A DNA stretch of 14,163 nt from Promethearchaeota archaeon (GCA_016839655.1 JAEOTW010000154.1:1-14163), one strand, 5' to 3'; counted from the first letter of the stretch, positions 1 through 8,265 are shown. The notes: generated from the letters alone by a model not told the origin. Program-made: numbers and translations.

Positions 1-1
1 A

Positions 2-2989
2 ATTGCTAAAAAAGCCTATAAAGAGGAGATTGCAAAAAGATTTGAGAGTGGGAATCCCAATATTATTCGTTTTATCTTAGAGGAAGGTTTATTGGATTAT
101 TTGAATAAAGAAGAAAAGATTTCATTACTTAAGCAACGATTTTTAGGGATCTTAAGCATTGTAGCTTTTCCTGATGAGTCTATAGATGATTATTTTAATA
201 AAACTGTAGATTATATTTTTAAATCCCTACTTAAACTTGCACAAGAGAATGGTTGGAAAGATGAGTATTTCCCGGCTTTCTTACAGGTTATTAATGAATT
301 ACTTTATTACAAGTCCGAGGCTTTTTCCCAATTACTTGAAATAGCAAGAAAAAACGGATGGCGCGAAGATCTCTTCTATATATTCCTAGAGAGTATAGAT
401 AAATTTACTAATACTCATGATAAGTATTATAGTTTTGCCGATTTGATAGATTCAATTAAAACTTCAGATATCATTAACAATCCTAAAATAGAATCCAAAT
501 TTCTCATCCTCGCAGAAAGAATTAATAAATTACAAATAGTTGATGATTATGATGAAGAGATGAAATATTCCGCTTGTTCTCAGTTACTTAGAGTAGCGAA
601 AATAACCGGATTGATAAAAGAACATATCTCTACTTTATTGGATGCTTTTTCAAATATCAATTATGAATCCTACGGCTTATATGACGATCTAATTTCTGCA
701 ATCCCTAATGTAAGCGATAGATTTGCTATATTTAAGATCATCCTTGAAAAGACTAAAAATTCAGGTTTACAATCTTACCTTTTTAATAGCTTCTTAAAAG
801 CAGTCGAAGATCCTAAATTTGTTAAACAAAACATCGAATTTATTATGTTCTTTTTTGAAGAGGCTCTTAAGGATAACCTAAGTGAAGTTGAATATGAATT
901 TTATCAAGCTTATATTTTTATAATAAAATTTATTGAAAAACTGATAGATATAGGATTTCTGAATATTAAAATAACTGAAAATTCAACTTACTATGCTAGC
1001 GATTATTATGAGAGACTGGATCATTGTACTAAAGGATTTTATAATTTAATCGAAGAGATAAGAGACACTGAAATAATAGAATATTTGATTCCTAATTTAT
1101 TATTCACAATATGGGCATATTCAGATAATGAACTGATTTATGATATTTATAAATTGTTCTCTTTATTGATAGAGATTGCATATAAAAAGAACCTTTTAGA
1201 GAAACATTTAATCCATTTTGTAATATACTACAATTGGAATTCTGTTGGAATTAGGAATCTACTTGAGAATTTTTTAGAATACTTCAGTCGCGAGCAGATA
1301 GTTACTATTCTTACTCCGGCATTACAAAATACTGAGTTACTTCTGAAAAATAAACATTATAAACGCATTCTTGGGTTTTTTGAAACGTTCACAGAAGGGG
1401 GCGGTAATCCGTTTTTAAAGGCATTTCTTGTTCACGTTCTTCTGAAAAACTCAAGTGAGATTAATTTATATTTAGTAGACCAATATTTTTTACACCGTTT
1501 AGAAGCTGAAGATTTTAAAGAAGTACTAATAGAGCTAGGTCCAAAATTTTTTTTCTGCTTCCTTAATCCTACCTGGTATGGTTTAGAATACGCAAGTACT
1601 AAAATAGCTGAATTACTGAAACATATTTATAAAGAAATCCCGAAGATTCTAAGGAATCAAATGAAAAAAGCCTTGAAGGACGGATCATATGAGTTCCTCT
1701 TTTCATTTCTTAAGTATTCGATCTACGAGTTCTTTTATAATGTTTTTGATAAGGAATTTCTTTTTTCTTTGCTTGAAGATCATGACTCGACATTTAAGTT
1801 GCGTTTAATGGAACTACTCGAGCAAAAAAAAATCCAAAGTGAGGTATGGAGGGATTACTTAGAAGGAAAAGAGAAAAATCGTCAAGAAAGTATGACAAAA
1901 AGTAGATTGAAAGAAAATAAAATGATAATAACTCTCATTTTTATTAATATCTATCAAGAACTTGGACCTGATTATCTGTTAGATCTTTTTAATCTTCTTC
2001 CAGAACCCGCAAAAAAGCAATTAATAAAGTGCACGAAAAGATTGATAAAATATTCAAGTCAACAACATGATAACCGCAATCTAAACATACAACTTCATAA
2101 GCTAAGTTTGATCACAAAAATAAAACACTCTGCACGTGATTTATTGGGATTGATAGATAAAGAAGCATGGCAAAATTTAAAATATGTTACTATAGAAGGA
2201 GAACAGTTCTATATTATTAATAATAAATTGGATCTATCCAGGCAAAAACTTAGGGATATTAATGATATTTCAGGATTAGCTGAGCACACAGATTTAAAAG
2301 AATTAACTCTAAGTATTAATATGATTACCAAAATACAAGGACTAGATAGTCTCATCAACTTGGAGATTTTAAATTTGGGTGTAAATAAAATTTCTAAGAT
2401 TGAGGGCCTTAAGCATTGTACTAAATTAAAATCTTTATCATTAGGTAACAACAACATTAAGGAGATCGAGAGCTTAGAAACTCTAAAGAATCTTGAGTCC
2501 TTGTTTATCCGAAAAAATAGTATATATGAGATAAAAGGACTTGATACGCTTAAAAATTTGAAGAAATTGTACATTTCCGAGAATCGGATTAATGAAATTA
2601 AGGGATTAGAGAATCTTAAAGAGCTTGTAATCTTAGACTTAGATCAAAACCATATCTCGGAGATTAAAGGAATATTTCACTTAGCTAAATTGGAAAAACT
2701 GTACCTTTATGAAAATAATATAAAAGATGTAAGTGATTTAGACCAGCTTGAGAGTTTAGAACAACTTACAATGAAAAAAAATCCAATTCTGGAATCGTAT
2801 ATTGTAAAATATTTATCACATTATACACACAATAAATTTATCACTACAAAACTACTTAAAAAATATTGTCGAGCGAAAAGAAGCAAAGAAGAATCAAGTT
2901 TTAATTTAGAGAAGTTCGTAGAAAGTCTTTTTCCTGAAGGGAATTATCGGAATAAAGAAAATCAAAGAAACATTTTCAATAATCTATAA
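2..2989 (+). CDS. Modular helical-repeat / SDS22-type LRR protein, 5' end cut by window edge
   Basis: The reading frame is open from base 2, so the gene begins before the window; 995 residues are visible. A TTG at 92 could be taken as a start, but the 30 codons before it (..EEIAKRFESG.., ..LLDYL) align with the N-terminal domain of the gene at 10586 (..KEIAKRFESG.., ..LLDYL), so they are coding. Next, at about bases 212-811, come degenerate ~35-45-residue alpha-helical repeats with cores such as LLEIARKNGWREDLF and LLKLAQENGWKDEYF. A long, mostly helical stretch without recognised motifs follows (about 812-2200). Bases 2228-2790 encode about eight 22-residue leucine-rich repeats of SDS22 type (LxxLxLxxNxIxxIxGL), closed by an NPI cap and a basic tail. 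No enzyme motif, signal peptide or TM segment is seen. The likely role is an intracellular protein-interaction scaffold; partners are unknown. It converges on the HEAT-like gene with 11 nt between stop codons. Confidence 0.9.
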   Translation: MAKKAYKEEIAKRFESGNPNIIRFILEEGLLDYLNKEEKISLLKQRFLGILSIVAFPDESIDDYFNKTVDYIFKSLLKLAQENGWKDEYFPAFLQVINELLYYKSEAFSQLLEIARKNGWREDLFYIFLESIDKFTNTHDKYYSFADLIDSIKTSDIINNPKIESKFLILAERINKLQIVDDYDEEMKYSACSQLLRVAKITGLIKEHISTLLDAFSNINYESYGLYDDLISAIPNVSDRFAIFKIILEKTKNSGLQSYLFNSFLKAVEDPKFVKQNIEFIMFFFEEALKDNLSEVEYEFYQAYIFIIKFIEKLIDIGFLNIKITENSTYYASDYYERLDHCTKGFYNLIEEIRDTEIIEYLIPNLLFTIWAYSDNELIYDIYKLFSLLIEIAYKKNLLEKHLIHFVIYYNWNSVGIRNLLENFLEYFSREQIVTILTPALQNTELLLKNKHYKRILGFFETFTEGGGNPFLKAFLVHVLLKNSSEINLYLVDQYFLHRLEAEDFKEVLIELGPKFFFCFLNPTWYGLEYASTKIAELLKHIYKEIPKILRNQMKKALKDGSYEFLFSFLKYSIYEFFYNVFDKEFLFSLLEDHDSTFKLRLMELLEQKKIQSEVWRDYLEGKEKNRQESMTKSRLKENKMIITLIFINIYQELGPDYLLDLFNLLPEPAKKQLIKCTKRLIKYSSQQHDNRNLNIQLHKLSLITKIKHSARDLLGLIDKEAWQNLKYVTIEGEQFYIINNKLDLSRQKLRDINDISGLAEHTDLKELTLSINMITKIQGLDSLINLEILNLGVNKISKIEGLKHCTKLKSLSLGNNNIKEIESLETLKNLESLFIRKNSIYEIKGLDTLKNLKKLYISENRINEIKGLENLKELVILDLDQNHISEIKGIFHLAKLEKLYLYENNIKDVSDLDQLESLEQLTMKKNPILESYIVKYLSHYTHNKFITTKLLKKYCRAKRSKEESSFNLEKFVESLFPEGNYRNKENQRNIFNNL
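2228..2790 (+). repeat. Tandem SDS22-type leucine-rich repeats (protein-level)
   Basis: About eight in-frame 22-residue units, each fitting LxxLxLxxNxIxxIxGLxxLxx. Examples are LEILNLGVNKISKIEGL and LKKLYISENRINEIKGL. Spacing is regular, with no indels between units. The block ends in a KKNPI motif typical of the last strand before an LRR cap. This SDS22-like class (Ile after the Asn ladder, 22 residues) differs from the 23-residue LPxxI class in the gene at 10586. Confidence 0.9.
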
Positions 2990-3000
2990 ATATTACATTT

Positions 3001-6000
3001 TCAACCAATTTGAAGGTACTTCTTTATAAATTGTAAAAAATATGGCTTAAGTTCCTTACCAAATTTCCGCTGTATTTGAAGAACGTTTTTTTCTTTATAA
3101 TCATCATCAAATAACCTTAATAATTGTGCGGCTGCCCATTCTGAATCTCCAAATTTATCTATATATAATTCAATAAAAGGTATTACTCTATCATCATTTA
3201 TCCCCGAAAATTGCTCTAAATACTTCAATGCATATATAACTTTATTCTTGTCTCCCGTACTAGGGCACTCTGGAAAATTAGAAATAAGTTTATCGACAAT
3301 TTCTACTCTTTCCTTGGAACTTAGTGAATTAATCACGGCACTATATGTGGTCTTTTCCATGTTATTTATAATACCAATGGCTTTCGCGGCAGCTTCCCTC
3401 GTATTTACGTCGGAGTGAGTTAAAGTTGATTTTAATAAAGGTAAAGCTTTCTTTTCTTTAGTTTCTTGAAAAATTGAGATTGTATGATGTAATTGACTAT
3501 GGCGTTTATCTGAATAACTATTTATGTATCGTTGGATATATTCTTCTCTCTCTTCCTCTTCTAAACTTAGGAAAAAATCAGAAATTTTTTTAAACTTAAA
3601 AGAGGGATCAATTTCACTGATTGCTTTTATGATTCGATCATCATAGTCTGCACTTTCTCCTATTTTTTTTTTTAGGGGCTCAATTATACGAGGATCCTTA
3701 AAAGCACCTAAAAGAGAGATGATACTTCCCCGATAATGGGGATATTCTGGTTCTTCCAAGACTTTAAACAACAAATCTATAGCTCTCTTATCCTTCATTT
3801 TTACCATCTTTTCTCCCGTTTCTTTAATATTGCCATCACTTCTTGTGCTAATAAAGTACTCAAGTTGATCTTTTAGGTCAGATGTTTTTAATTGGGCGAA
3901 CAATTTACGCAAACTTTCAGCCTTATGATATACTCCTGATCTTTTGATTCTTTCATCTAAAACTTCGAGAATTCTCTCCTGTTCTCTGTCAGGAAGCATT
4001 CTATAAATTTCAAAGTAATTCTTATTTGCATACTTTGGATTTAGTTTTGCTAACGCTACGGCAAGCGTTTCTTGGTTTTTTGATGCTGTTTGAATGAAAC
4101 ATTTTATAAGTCTTTCTTCAAGTGATTCATCATCAATTTGGACAAGATAATCAATTACAAAAGGCTCGTATTTAATCAAAATTGTTAATTCATTCAGTAG
4201 AATTTCTTTTATCTCTGAATCGAAGTTAGAAACAACTTCCCCAAAAGATTTTGTTCCATCGGGGTTATAGAATTTCGACAATCTTTCTAAAGCTAGTTTT
4301 ATAACGTCCGTATAACTTGAATTGAATAAGGAAAACAAACTCTTAAAAATCCTTTTTACCACATCTTTTGGAAAATATTCGATTAATTGGTGAAATTTCT
4401 TTTCACTATATGATGGATAAGTTTTATGAACCCATCTCAAATATGGTCTAACTTCGTTATTAAAATCATATTCATCATCGATTGCGATAATCGATTCATA
4501 TTTTGTGTAGATAACATCTTCACTTTCTTCAGGTTTCAATGTTTTGAAATATTTATTAATTTCTTCCTTACTCGTTAGATCGTTGATTTCTACAAGAATT
4601 TCATATAGTAAATCGTGTAAAGAACTATATTTTTCTGCTATATAATATGCTTGGATAAAATATTTTTCTGCATTTTTTCCTTCTAGCTCTAATAAATGCC
4701 TTGCCGCTTTTTTTTTGCCTTTCGTAATAGCACCGGTTAATATATTTTGAAGAGAACTAATTACTTCCGATTTTTGGCTTTCTTCTAAAGAATTCACAAT
4801 TTCTGTGAAATTTTTTGTGCGATATTCCCTATAAATAGTACTTATCGCCTGTGCAGCCCCTAAACTTTTATAGATACAATCGCTACTCAACGCTTCGATT
4901 AGTAGGGTTTTGAGTTGGGGATATTGAGACTCAGATAATTCATCTATTACGTGATCTACTAATCTCTCGTCATAGTCTTTTTCCGAGGAGTCTCCTTTTG
5001 CAAGGTCTCCTTTATAATATCGAGAAGGGGCTAAGCAGTCAATTAGAATCCTAATAGCTTTTTCATTTTTTATTATTGCTAAATGTTGGATGGCTTTCCT
5101 CTGAATGAAATAATTACTATTATATTTAGCAATTTGCTCGAGATTTGAAAGAATTCGCTCTTTTAATTTACTTTCTACTATGTTAAATGCTTTACCAAAG
5201 TTGTCATTTCTGAATCGTGGCTCATAATTCTCCTCATCTTCAGTATATTCCTTATTCAAATAGATTAACAATCCTGTAGCACTTGCCTGTCTAACTGATC
5301 CTGATAAGTTTACTAATCCTTCTTTTAATTTATCTAAGACTCTTTTGTCACCTGACTTTACTAATAGAGTTATATTTTCCCTCGTAAAATCCTCCATTAA
5401 CTTATAAGAAAGATCATCTTTAACATCTTCCGATAAACTGTTCAATATTTGTTCCATATTTTTTTCCCCATATTTCTCGGGGAAGATTTCGTGAAGTGCA
5501 TCTACAACTGCATTTTTAACTTCATTTAATCTAAGGCTTGTTTGACTAAGAAGGTTAATTAGATCTAGCTCAACGGTTTTGACTTTTAATTTTGCTAATC
5601 CATTCAGAATGTCTACGTATTCCAAAGAAGAAGTATCTTTCTTCCGTAACAGTTCTACTAAAATCTTGGCATATTTTATATGATAAACATCATTACTGGC
5701 TAAAATTACATGAACTTTTTTTTTTTCCTTAGCCCAAATATCCTTGTCTCGTATAATAGAAAATAGAACCTCTTGCATTCCAGGTGAATTATAATTCTGT
5801 AAACCTTCTAACGCTGCGCCTCTTAATCCTTTATCTTTCTTTATAGCATCAATAACAAAATCTTTCATCCTTGGATCTCCTGTAGCGATTAATGCTTTTA
5901 AAGCGCGTATTCGGAACTCCTTATTAAAACTCAGTTGATACGCTTTCTTTAATGGCTCGAATGCCGTCTCTCCCATTTTTTCAAAAAATCCCGCAAAACC

Positions 6001-6156
6001 ATCCCAAGAATCTTCAAGACGTTTTATAAGGTAATGGATTGAAGACTCTCCAATTTCAACTAATTTCTGTATAGCATTTTGTTTTTTAATATCATCTAAT
6101 CGCTGAAATCCTTGAATATAATCATCAATAATTTTGCTTATTCTATTTTCATCCAT
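3001..6156 (-). CDS. Large HEAT-repeat (armadillo-type) protein
   Basis: Encodes 1051 residues, almost all predicted alpha helix. HEAT/PBS-lyase-like repeat signatures are clearest near residues 60-130 (RIRALKALIATGDPRM, GAALEGLQNYNSP), around 785-850 (AIDLLFKVLEEPEYPHYRGS, LLGAFKDPRIIEPLKKKI) and around 900-930 (ALPLLKSTLTHSDVNTREAA). The stretches between are probably diverged HEAT helices. HEAT solenoids are binding scaffolds; no catalytic residues, TM segment or signal peptide are seen, so a cytosolic interaction role is inferred. It lacks the GW-type repeat and shared N-terminal domain of its neighbours. The ATG at 6156 has no SD. A TATA-like TATAAATTA (minus strand, 6193-6201) lies about 40 nt upstream, so the start fits a short-leader transcript. 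Two A11 runs (3663-3673 and 5716-5726) sit inside the coding region. Its mRNA 3' end probably overlaps that of the convergent gene. Confidence 0.88.
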   Translation of the reverse strand: MDENRISKIIDDYIQGFQRLDDIKKQNAIQKLVEIGESSIHYLIKRLEDSWDGFAGFFEKMGETAFEPLKKAYQLSFNKEFRIRALKALIATGDPRMKDFVIDAIKKDKGLRGAALEGLQNYNSPGMQEVLFSIIRDKDIWAKEKKKVHVILASNDVYHIKYAKILVELLRKKDTSSLEYVDILNGLAKLKVKTVELDLINLLSQTSLRLNEVKNAVVDALHEIFPEKYGEKNMEQILNSLSEDVKDDLSYKLMEDFTRENITLLVKSGDKRVLDKLKEGLVNLSGSVRQASATGLLIYLNKEYTEDEENYEPRFRNDNFGKAFNIVESKLKERILSNLEQIAKYNSNYFIQRKAIQHLAIIKNEKAIRILIDCLAPSRYYKGDLAKGDSSEKDYDERLVDHVIDELSESQYPQLKTLLIEALSSDCIYKSLGAAQAISTIYREYRTKNFTEIVNSLEESQKSEVISSLQNILTGAITKGKKKAARHLLELEGKNAEKYFIQAYYIAEKYSSLHDLLYEILVEINDLTSKEEINKYFKTLKPEESEDVIYTKYESIIAIDDEYDFNNEVRPYLRWVHKTYPSYSEKKFHQLIEYFPKDVVKRIFKSLFSLFNSSYTDVIKLALERLSKFYNPDGTKSFGEVVSNFDSEIKEILLNELTILIKYEPFVIDYLVQIDDESLEERLIKCFIQTASKNQETLAVALAKLNPKYANKNYFEIYRMLPDREQERILEVLDERIKRSGVYHKAESLRKLFAQLKTSDLKDQLEYFISTRSDGNIKETGEKMVKMKDKRAIDLLFKVLEEPEYPHYRGSIISLLGAFKDPRIIEPLKKKIGESADYDDRIIKAISEIDPSFKFKKISDFFLSLEEEEREEYIQRYINSYSDKRHSQLHHTISIFQETKEKKALPLLKSTLTHSDVNTREAAAKAIGIINNMEKTTYSAVINSLSSKERVEIVDKLISNFPECPSTGDKNKVIYALKYLEQFSGINDDRVIPFIELYIDKFGDSEWAAAQLLRLFDDDYKEKNVLQIQRKFGKELKPYFLQFIKKYLQIG

Positions 6157-6192
6157 TCTTTTTGTAACTTTCAGTTTAATAACTTAATATTT

Positions 6193-6201
6193 TAATTTAT
6201 A
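6193..6201 (-). promoter_or_regulatory. TATA-like box of the HEAT-like gene
   Basis: TATAAATTA on the minus strand, about 37-45 nt before the ATG at 6156. With the usual archaeal spacing of about 25 nt from TATA to transcription start, the leader would be only some 10-15 nt, in keeping with the missing SD. The region is very AT-rich, so chance matches are likely and the call rests mainly on position. Confidence 0.45.
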
Positions 6202-6323
6202 GATTATTTGTTTGAAAAATTTTCTATCTGTTTCTTTTTTTATATAGGTTTTGAATTCCTTTCATTACCCCTCAATTATACCAAAGTCAAAAATCTTACC
6301 CCAATAACTCAACTAAATGCAAA

Positions 6324-6422
6324 ATGCTCTATTATACTATCAATGACTACCTATCACTTAGGTTAGAAAATGGTAGAACTGTCATTTATGTTAAGGATAA
6401 ACGAGAATTGTTCGCAAATTGA
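6324..6422 (+). pseudogene. Remnant of a shared-N-terminal-domain paralogue (32 codons, then stop)
   Basis: An ATG-initiated frame of 32 codons ending in TGA reads MLYYTINDYLSLRLENG followed by RTVIYVKDKRELFAN. It aligns without gaps with the first residues of the two intact paralogues: MTEFEINEFLTLKLE (gene at 8266) and MNEFKINEFLSLKLENG (gene at 10586). The ATG sits at exactly the equivalent position and the IYV strand is kept. After the stop no continuation of the domain (CKYLLLNIP-like, FWGHCSN, DYDTRLLH) is found in any frame before the minus-strand gene at 6598. The best reading is the 5' stump of a deleted or decayed paralogue, with an AATTATA box possibly surviving at 6274-6280. A functional 32-residue peptide cannot be excluded. 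Confidence 0.75.
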
Positions 6423-6477
6423 ATATAAGCGAAAGGAAAGCACACGTTTGGCTGATTTTTTTTAAAATAAATCTTGA

Positions 6478-6562
6478 TTTTTACCTACCCAGATCTACTT
6501 GGGTGGCAAATGGTAGCATTTTGGGTACACTGCCTGTGCTGGGATCTCTAGGTAGGTAAAAA
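6478..6562. repeat. Perfect 12-bp inverted repeat (hairpin / possible MITE)
   Basis: TTTTTACCTACC (6478-6489) and its exact reverse complement GGTAGGTAAAAA (6551-6562) enclose 61 nt. Inside, AGATC (6491-6495) pairs with GATCT (6543-6547) and GGCA (6505-6508) with TGCC (6531-6534), so an extended imperfect hairpin is possible on either strand. The interior has noticeably more G+C than its surroundings. It lies 35 nt past the stop of the minus-strand gene at 6598 and 55 nt past the remnant's stop. It could be a bidirectional terminator, a structured RNA, or a small non-autonomous mobile element. No clear target-site duplication is seen. Confidence 0.75.
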
Positions 6563-6597
6563 GAATGACGAATTTTTTAATTAAGAAATTTTATTTG

Positions 6598-7740
6598 TTA
6601 AGATTTTCTCTCTTCTTCAATAGTTTTTGTGAACACTTCTTTCCACCCCCTACTAGGAATCGTATCGATGAATTTAAAGAAATCTGGTAAGTGTTCTTCT
6701 AACGTTCCTGTTTTTTTTACCGTGTGAACTAGGAAATTAAATGGTTTTTTATAATTCGTGTCAAAACGACTAAAATTATCAAGATATTTTAAGAAAGTTG
6801 CGAAAAATTCTCCAACTAATTCCAATCTCCTAGCTATTCTAAGTAAATATACATAGACATTGTATTTTCCATAGGAAGACCCTCTAGGGAAAGATTCTAA
6901 TAAAGTAAGAAAGCGACTTTTTAATCGAGAATGCATTTTATTCCTAAATTCGGGACTCTTAATGGCACTTATCAAACCATAAAACGCACGGAGTTTATTC
7001 CAATCAGGCATTTTATCCAACGCAATCATAAATGAATTGAAAAGTTCTTCAGTCCATTCATTTTTTTTTGCCGCATCAAGCATTTCGTCGAAAGTCTGGT
7101 AATTATCTATCTTCTCCAAAGTACTAATGATGGACTTGTTGTTGAGTTTGGGTCTGTTTTCACTTTCGATTCTTCTTTTATGTGCATCTGCTAAACCACG
7201 GAAATCCTCCATTAATTCTTCATAATATTTAGGATCCGTCTTCTTAATAATCTCTAATTCCCAATTTGGTTTCGGCTTCCCATATTCTATATTTCCTAAA
7301 TCAGTTTCATATTTTACCTTCAATATATAGGAGTTGGTTGTACGTACTTCTTCAGGCCACATTATCTTGAATTTGTGGTCATCGAGATCAATAATATAGG
7401 CAATGCCTACATTCATGTATGTTTGGGAAGAAATTGAGGTCGTTGCGGTGGACATTTCTTTTATCCTTCCTTCGAAAATTCCTTCCAAAAACGTCTGAAT
7501 GGGATGGATCCTCTCCATCACACCCCCATGTCTTCCAAGATAACTTTCTGTAAAATCTCCATCCCCATCTACAATCTTTACTTTCTCACACCTACTTTTT
7601 AACTGTTCCCAGCCATTCTTATGGTCCATATCTTTAATGAACACTTCAAACCAGTGGTCTAAATCAGATACATCCAAAAAATCATATTGCGTTAAATATT
7701 TTCCACCACATTTAAACCCAAATACACATGGATCTTCCAT
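6598..7740 (-). CDS. Unrecognised N-terminal domain fused to GW-type helical repeats
   Basis: The chosen ATG at 7740 is preceded at 5 nt by GGTGA (minus strand, 7746-7750), a good archaeal SD. An in-frame ATG at 7752 (four residues longer) lacks one. From the longer start, residues 5-150 form an unrecognised domain of apparently mixed alpha/beta character, with DLDHWFEVF, VDGDGDF, and a likely strand-rich part (TYMNVGIAYIIDLDDHKFKI). A charged helical linker (about 165-205) follows. Residues 218-370 hold four degenerate helical repeats (LDAAKKNEWTEELF, IALDKM; LVHTVKKTGTLEEHL, FFKFIDTI) of the kind found in the genes at 2, 8266 and 10586. The shared FWGHCSN domain and LRRs are absent. It lies 49 nt after the small membrane protein and probably shares its transcript. 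Function is unknown; the repeats suggest partner binding. Confidence 0.82.
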   Translation of the reverse strand: MEDPCVFGFKCGGKYLTQYDFLDVSDLDHWFEVFIKDMDHKNGWEQLKSRCEKVKIVDGDGDFTESYLGRHGGVMERIHPIQTFLEGIFEGRIKEMSTATTSISSQTYMNVGIAYIIDLDDHKFKIMWPEEVRTTNSYILKVKYETDLGNIEYGKPKPNWELEIIKKTDPKYYEELMEDFRGLADAHKRRIESENRPKLNNKSIISTLEKIDNYQTFDEMLDAAKKNEWTEELFNSFMIALDKMPDWNKLRAFYGLISAIKSPEFRNKMHSRLKSRFLTLLESFPRGSSYGKYNVYVYLLRIARRLELVGEFFATFLKYLDNFSRFDTNYKKPFNFLVHTVKKTGTLEEHLPDFFKFIDTIPSRGWKEVFTKTIEEERKS

Positions 7741-7745
7741 ACTTT

Positions 7746-7750
7746 TCACC
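7746..7750 (-). promoter_or_regulatory. Shine-Dalgarno GGTGA deciding the start at 7740
   Basis: GGTGA on the minus strand, 5 nt before the ATG at 7740. It overlaps the alternative ATG at 7752, which itself has no SD. This favours the four-residue-shorter protein and fits an internal gene of an operon. Confidence 0.5.
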
Positions 7751-7789
7751 ATTTCTTTAGTTTATATTCTTCTTTTCAAAATAAAAAAT

Positions 7790-8128
7790 TCACCTTTCGT
7801 TTAATTTATTATTCTTATTTTCTTTTTTTTTCAAAATAAATGAGCCTATAATATCCCATCCACACTTTATTGGACAGTTTGCTCGAGATACATCTTGTTC
7901 CTCTTTAGAATAGAAATGAATACTAGTTGAGGTAAATTGAAACAATGGAGTAGAAAATATAAACGCAAAAATAATGATTTCTATCAGAGAAATCGCCGAT
8001 ACTATGGTTTTTTTATGTGTTTTCGATAGTTTCTTCTTCTCTTTCTTATAGTAATCCTTAATCGTAAAAACGGAGCCATCATCGTTATAGATGCATAAAT
8101 CATCTCCAATTCTTTCATAATATTTCAT
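7790..8128 (-). CDS. Small single-pass membrane protein of unknown function
   Basis: Encodes 112 residues. Residues 1-30 form a polar N-terminus (YYERIGDDLCIYNDDGS, FTIKDYY). A basic cluster (KKEKKKLSKTHKK, 28-40) precedes one clear hydrophobic segment (about 41-64), so the N-terminus is probably cytoplasmic by the positive-inside rule. The C-terminal part carries a CPIKC pair and a weakly hydrophobic stretch (WDIIGSFIL), then a Lys/Asn-rich tail. No family is recognised. The start is ATG at 8128 without an SD; a TATA-like TTTAAAAATAT (8147-8157, minus strand) lies so close that the transcript is probably leaderless. It is the first gene of a likely two-gene unit with the repeat protein ending at 6598, which hints that it may anchor that protein at the membrane (inference). 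Confidence 0.72.
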   Translation of the reverse strand: MKYYERIGDDLCIYNDDGSVFTIKDYYKKEKKKLSKTHKKTIVSAISLIEIIIFAFIFSTPLFQFTSTSIHFYSKEEQDVSRANCPIKCGWDIIGSFILKKKENKNNKLNER

Positions 8129-8146
8129 GCATCTATATGATAAGGC

Positions 8147-8157
8147 ATATTTTTAAA
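8147..8157 (-). promoter_or_regulatory. TATA-like box for the minus-strand two-gene unit
   Basis: TTTAAAAATAT on the minus strand, about 20-30 nt before the ATG at 8128. Archaeal spacing would place transcription start at or next to the ATG, giving a leaderless mRNA. It lies in the 137-bp divergent region shared with the gene at 8266. Confidence 0.4.
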
Positions 8158-8222
8158 CAAAAAATAGACAGAGATGTCAGAAGGTTTAAAAAGAAAAAAT
8201 AATGATTATTTACTTAGCATTC

Positions 8223-8231
8223 TTATTTATA
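8223..8231 (+). promoter_or_regulatory. TATA-like box of the gene at 8266
   Basis: TTATTTATA begins 43 nt before the ATG at 8266, predicting a leader of only about 10-15 nt. Between box and ATG lies AGAAAAGACAAATA, closely resembling AGAAAAAAGACAATA at the same place before the paralogue at 10586. That resemblance makes this more convincing than an AT-rich match alone. Confidence 0.5.
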
Positions 8232-8265
8232 CAACAGAAAAGACAAATATTTCATAACACATCTC

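Larger units (their letters stand above)
6157..6597. other. 441-bp gene-free region with a gene remnant and a hairpin
   Basis: No intact gene of ordinary length is seen on either strand. The left end holds the promoter of the HEAT-like gene. The middle (6324-6422, plus strand) holds a short remnant of the shared N-terminal domain. The right part (6478-6562) holds a perfect 12-bp inverted repeat with a 61-nt loop. No tRNA or CRISPR structure is recognised. Confidence 0.7.

Noticed and set aside
92..94. TTG at 92 as the start of the left-edge gene
   Set aside because: The frame is open to base 2, and the 30 codons upstream of the TTG align with the shared N-terminal domain, so the true start is outside the window.
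2209..2574. 121-codon minus-strand open frame opposite the LRRs
   Set aside because: It lies wholly antisense to a regular LRR block, and its Leu/Ser/Ile-rich composition is what the reverse complement of LRR codons yields. It has no start signal.
6369..6467. Alternative-frame ORF overlapping the remnant (..QIEYKRKESTRLADFF)
   Set aside because: It has a faint resemblance to an AlbA/Schlafen-type EFKR motif, but it is only about 32 codons, has no SD and no continuation. The overlapping frame has the far better paralogue alignment.
6157..6597. tRNA, CRISPR or snoRNA in the largest gene-free region
   Set aside because: No cloverleaf, no regularly spaced repeats and no paired C/D or H/ACA boxes were recognised; only the one inverted repeat stands out.
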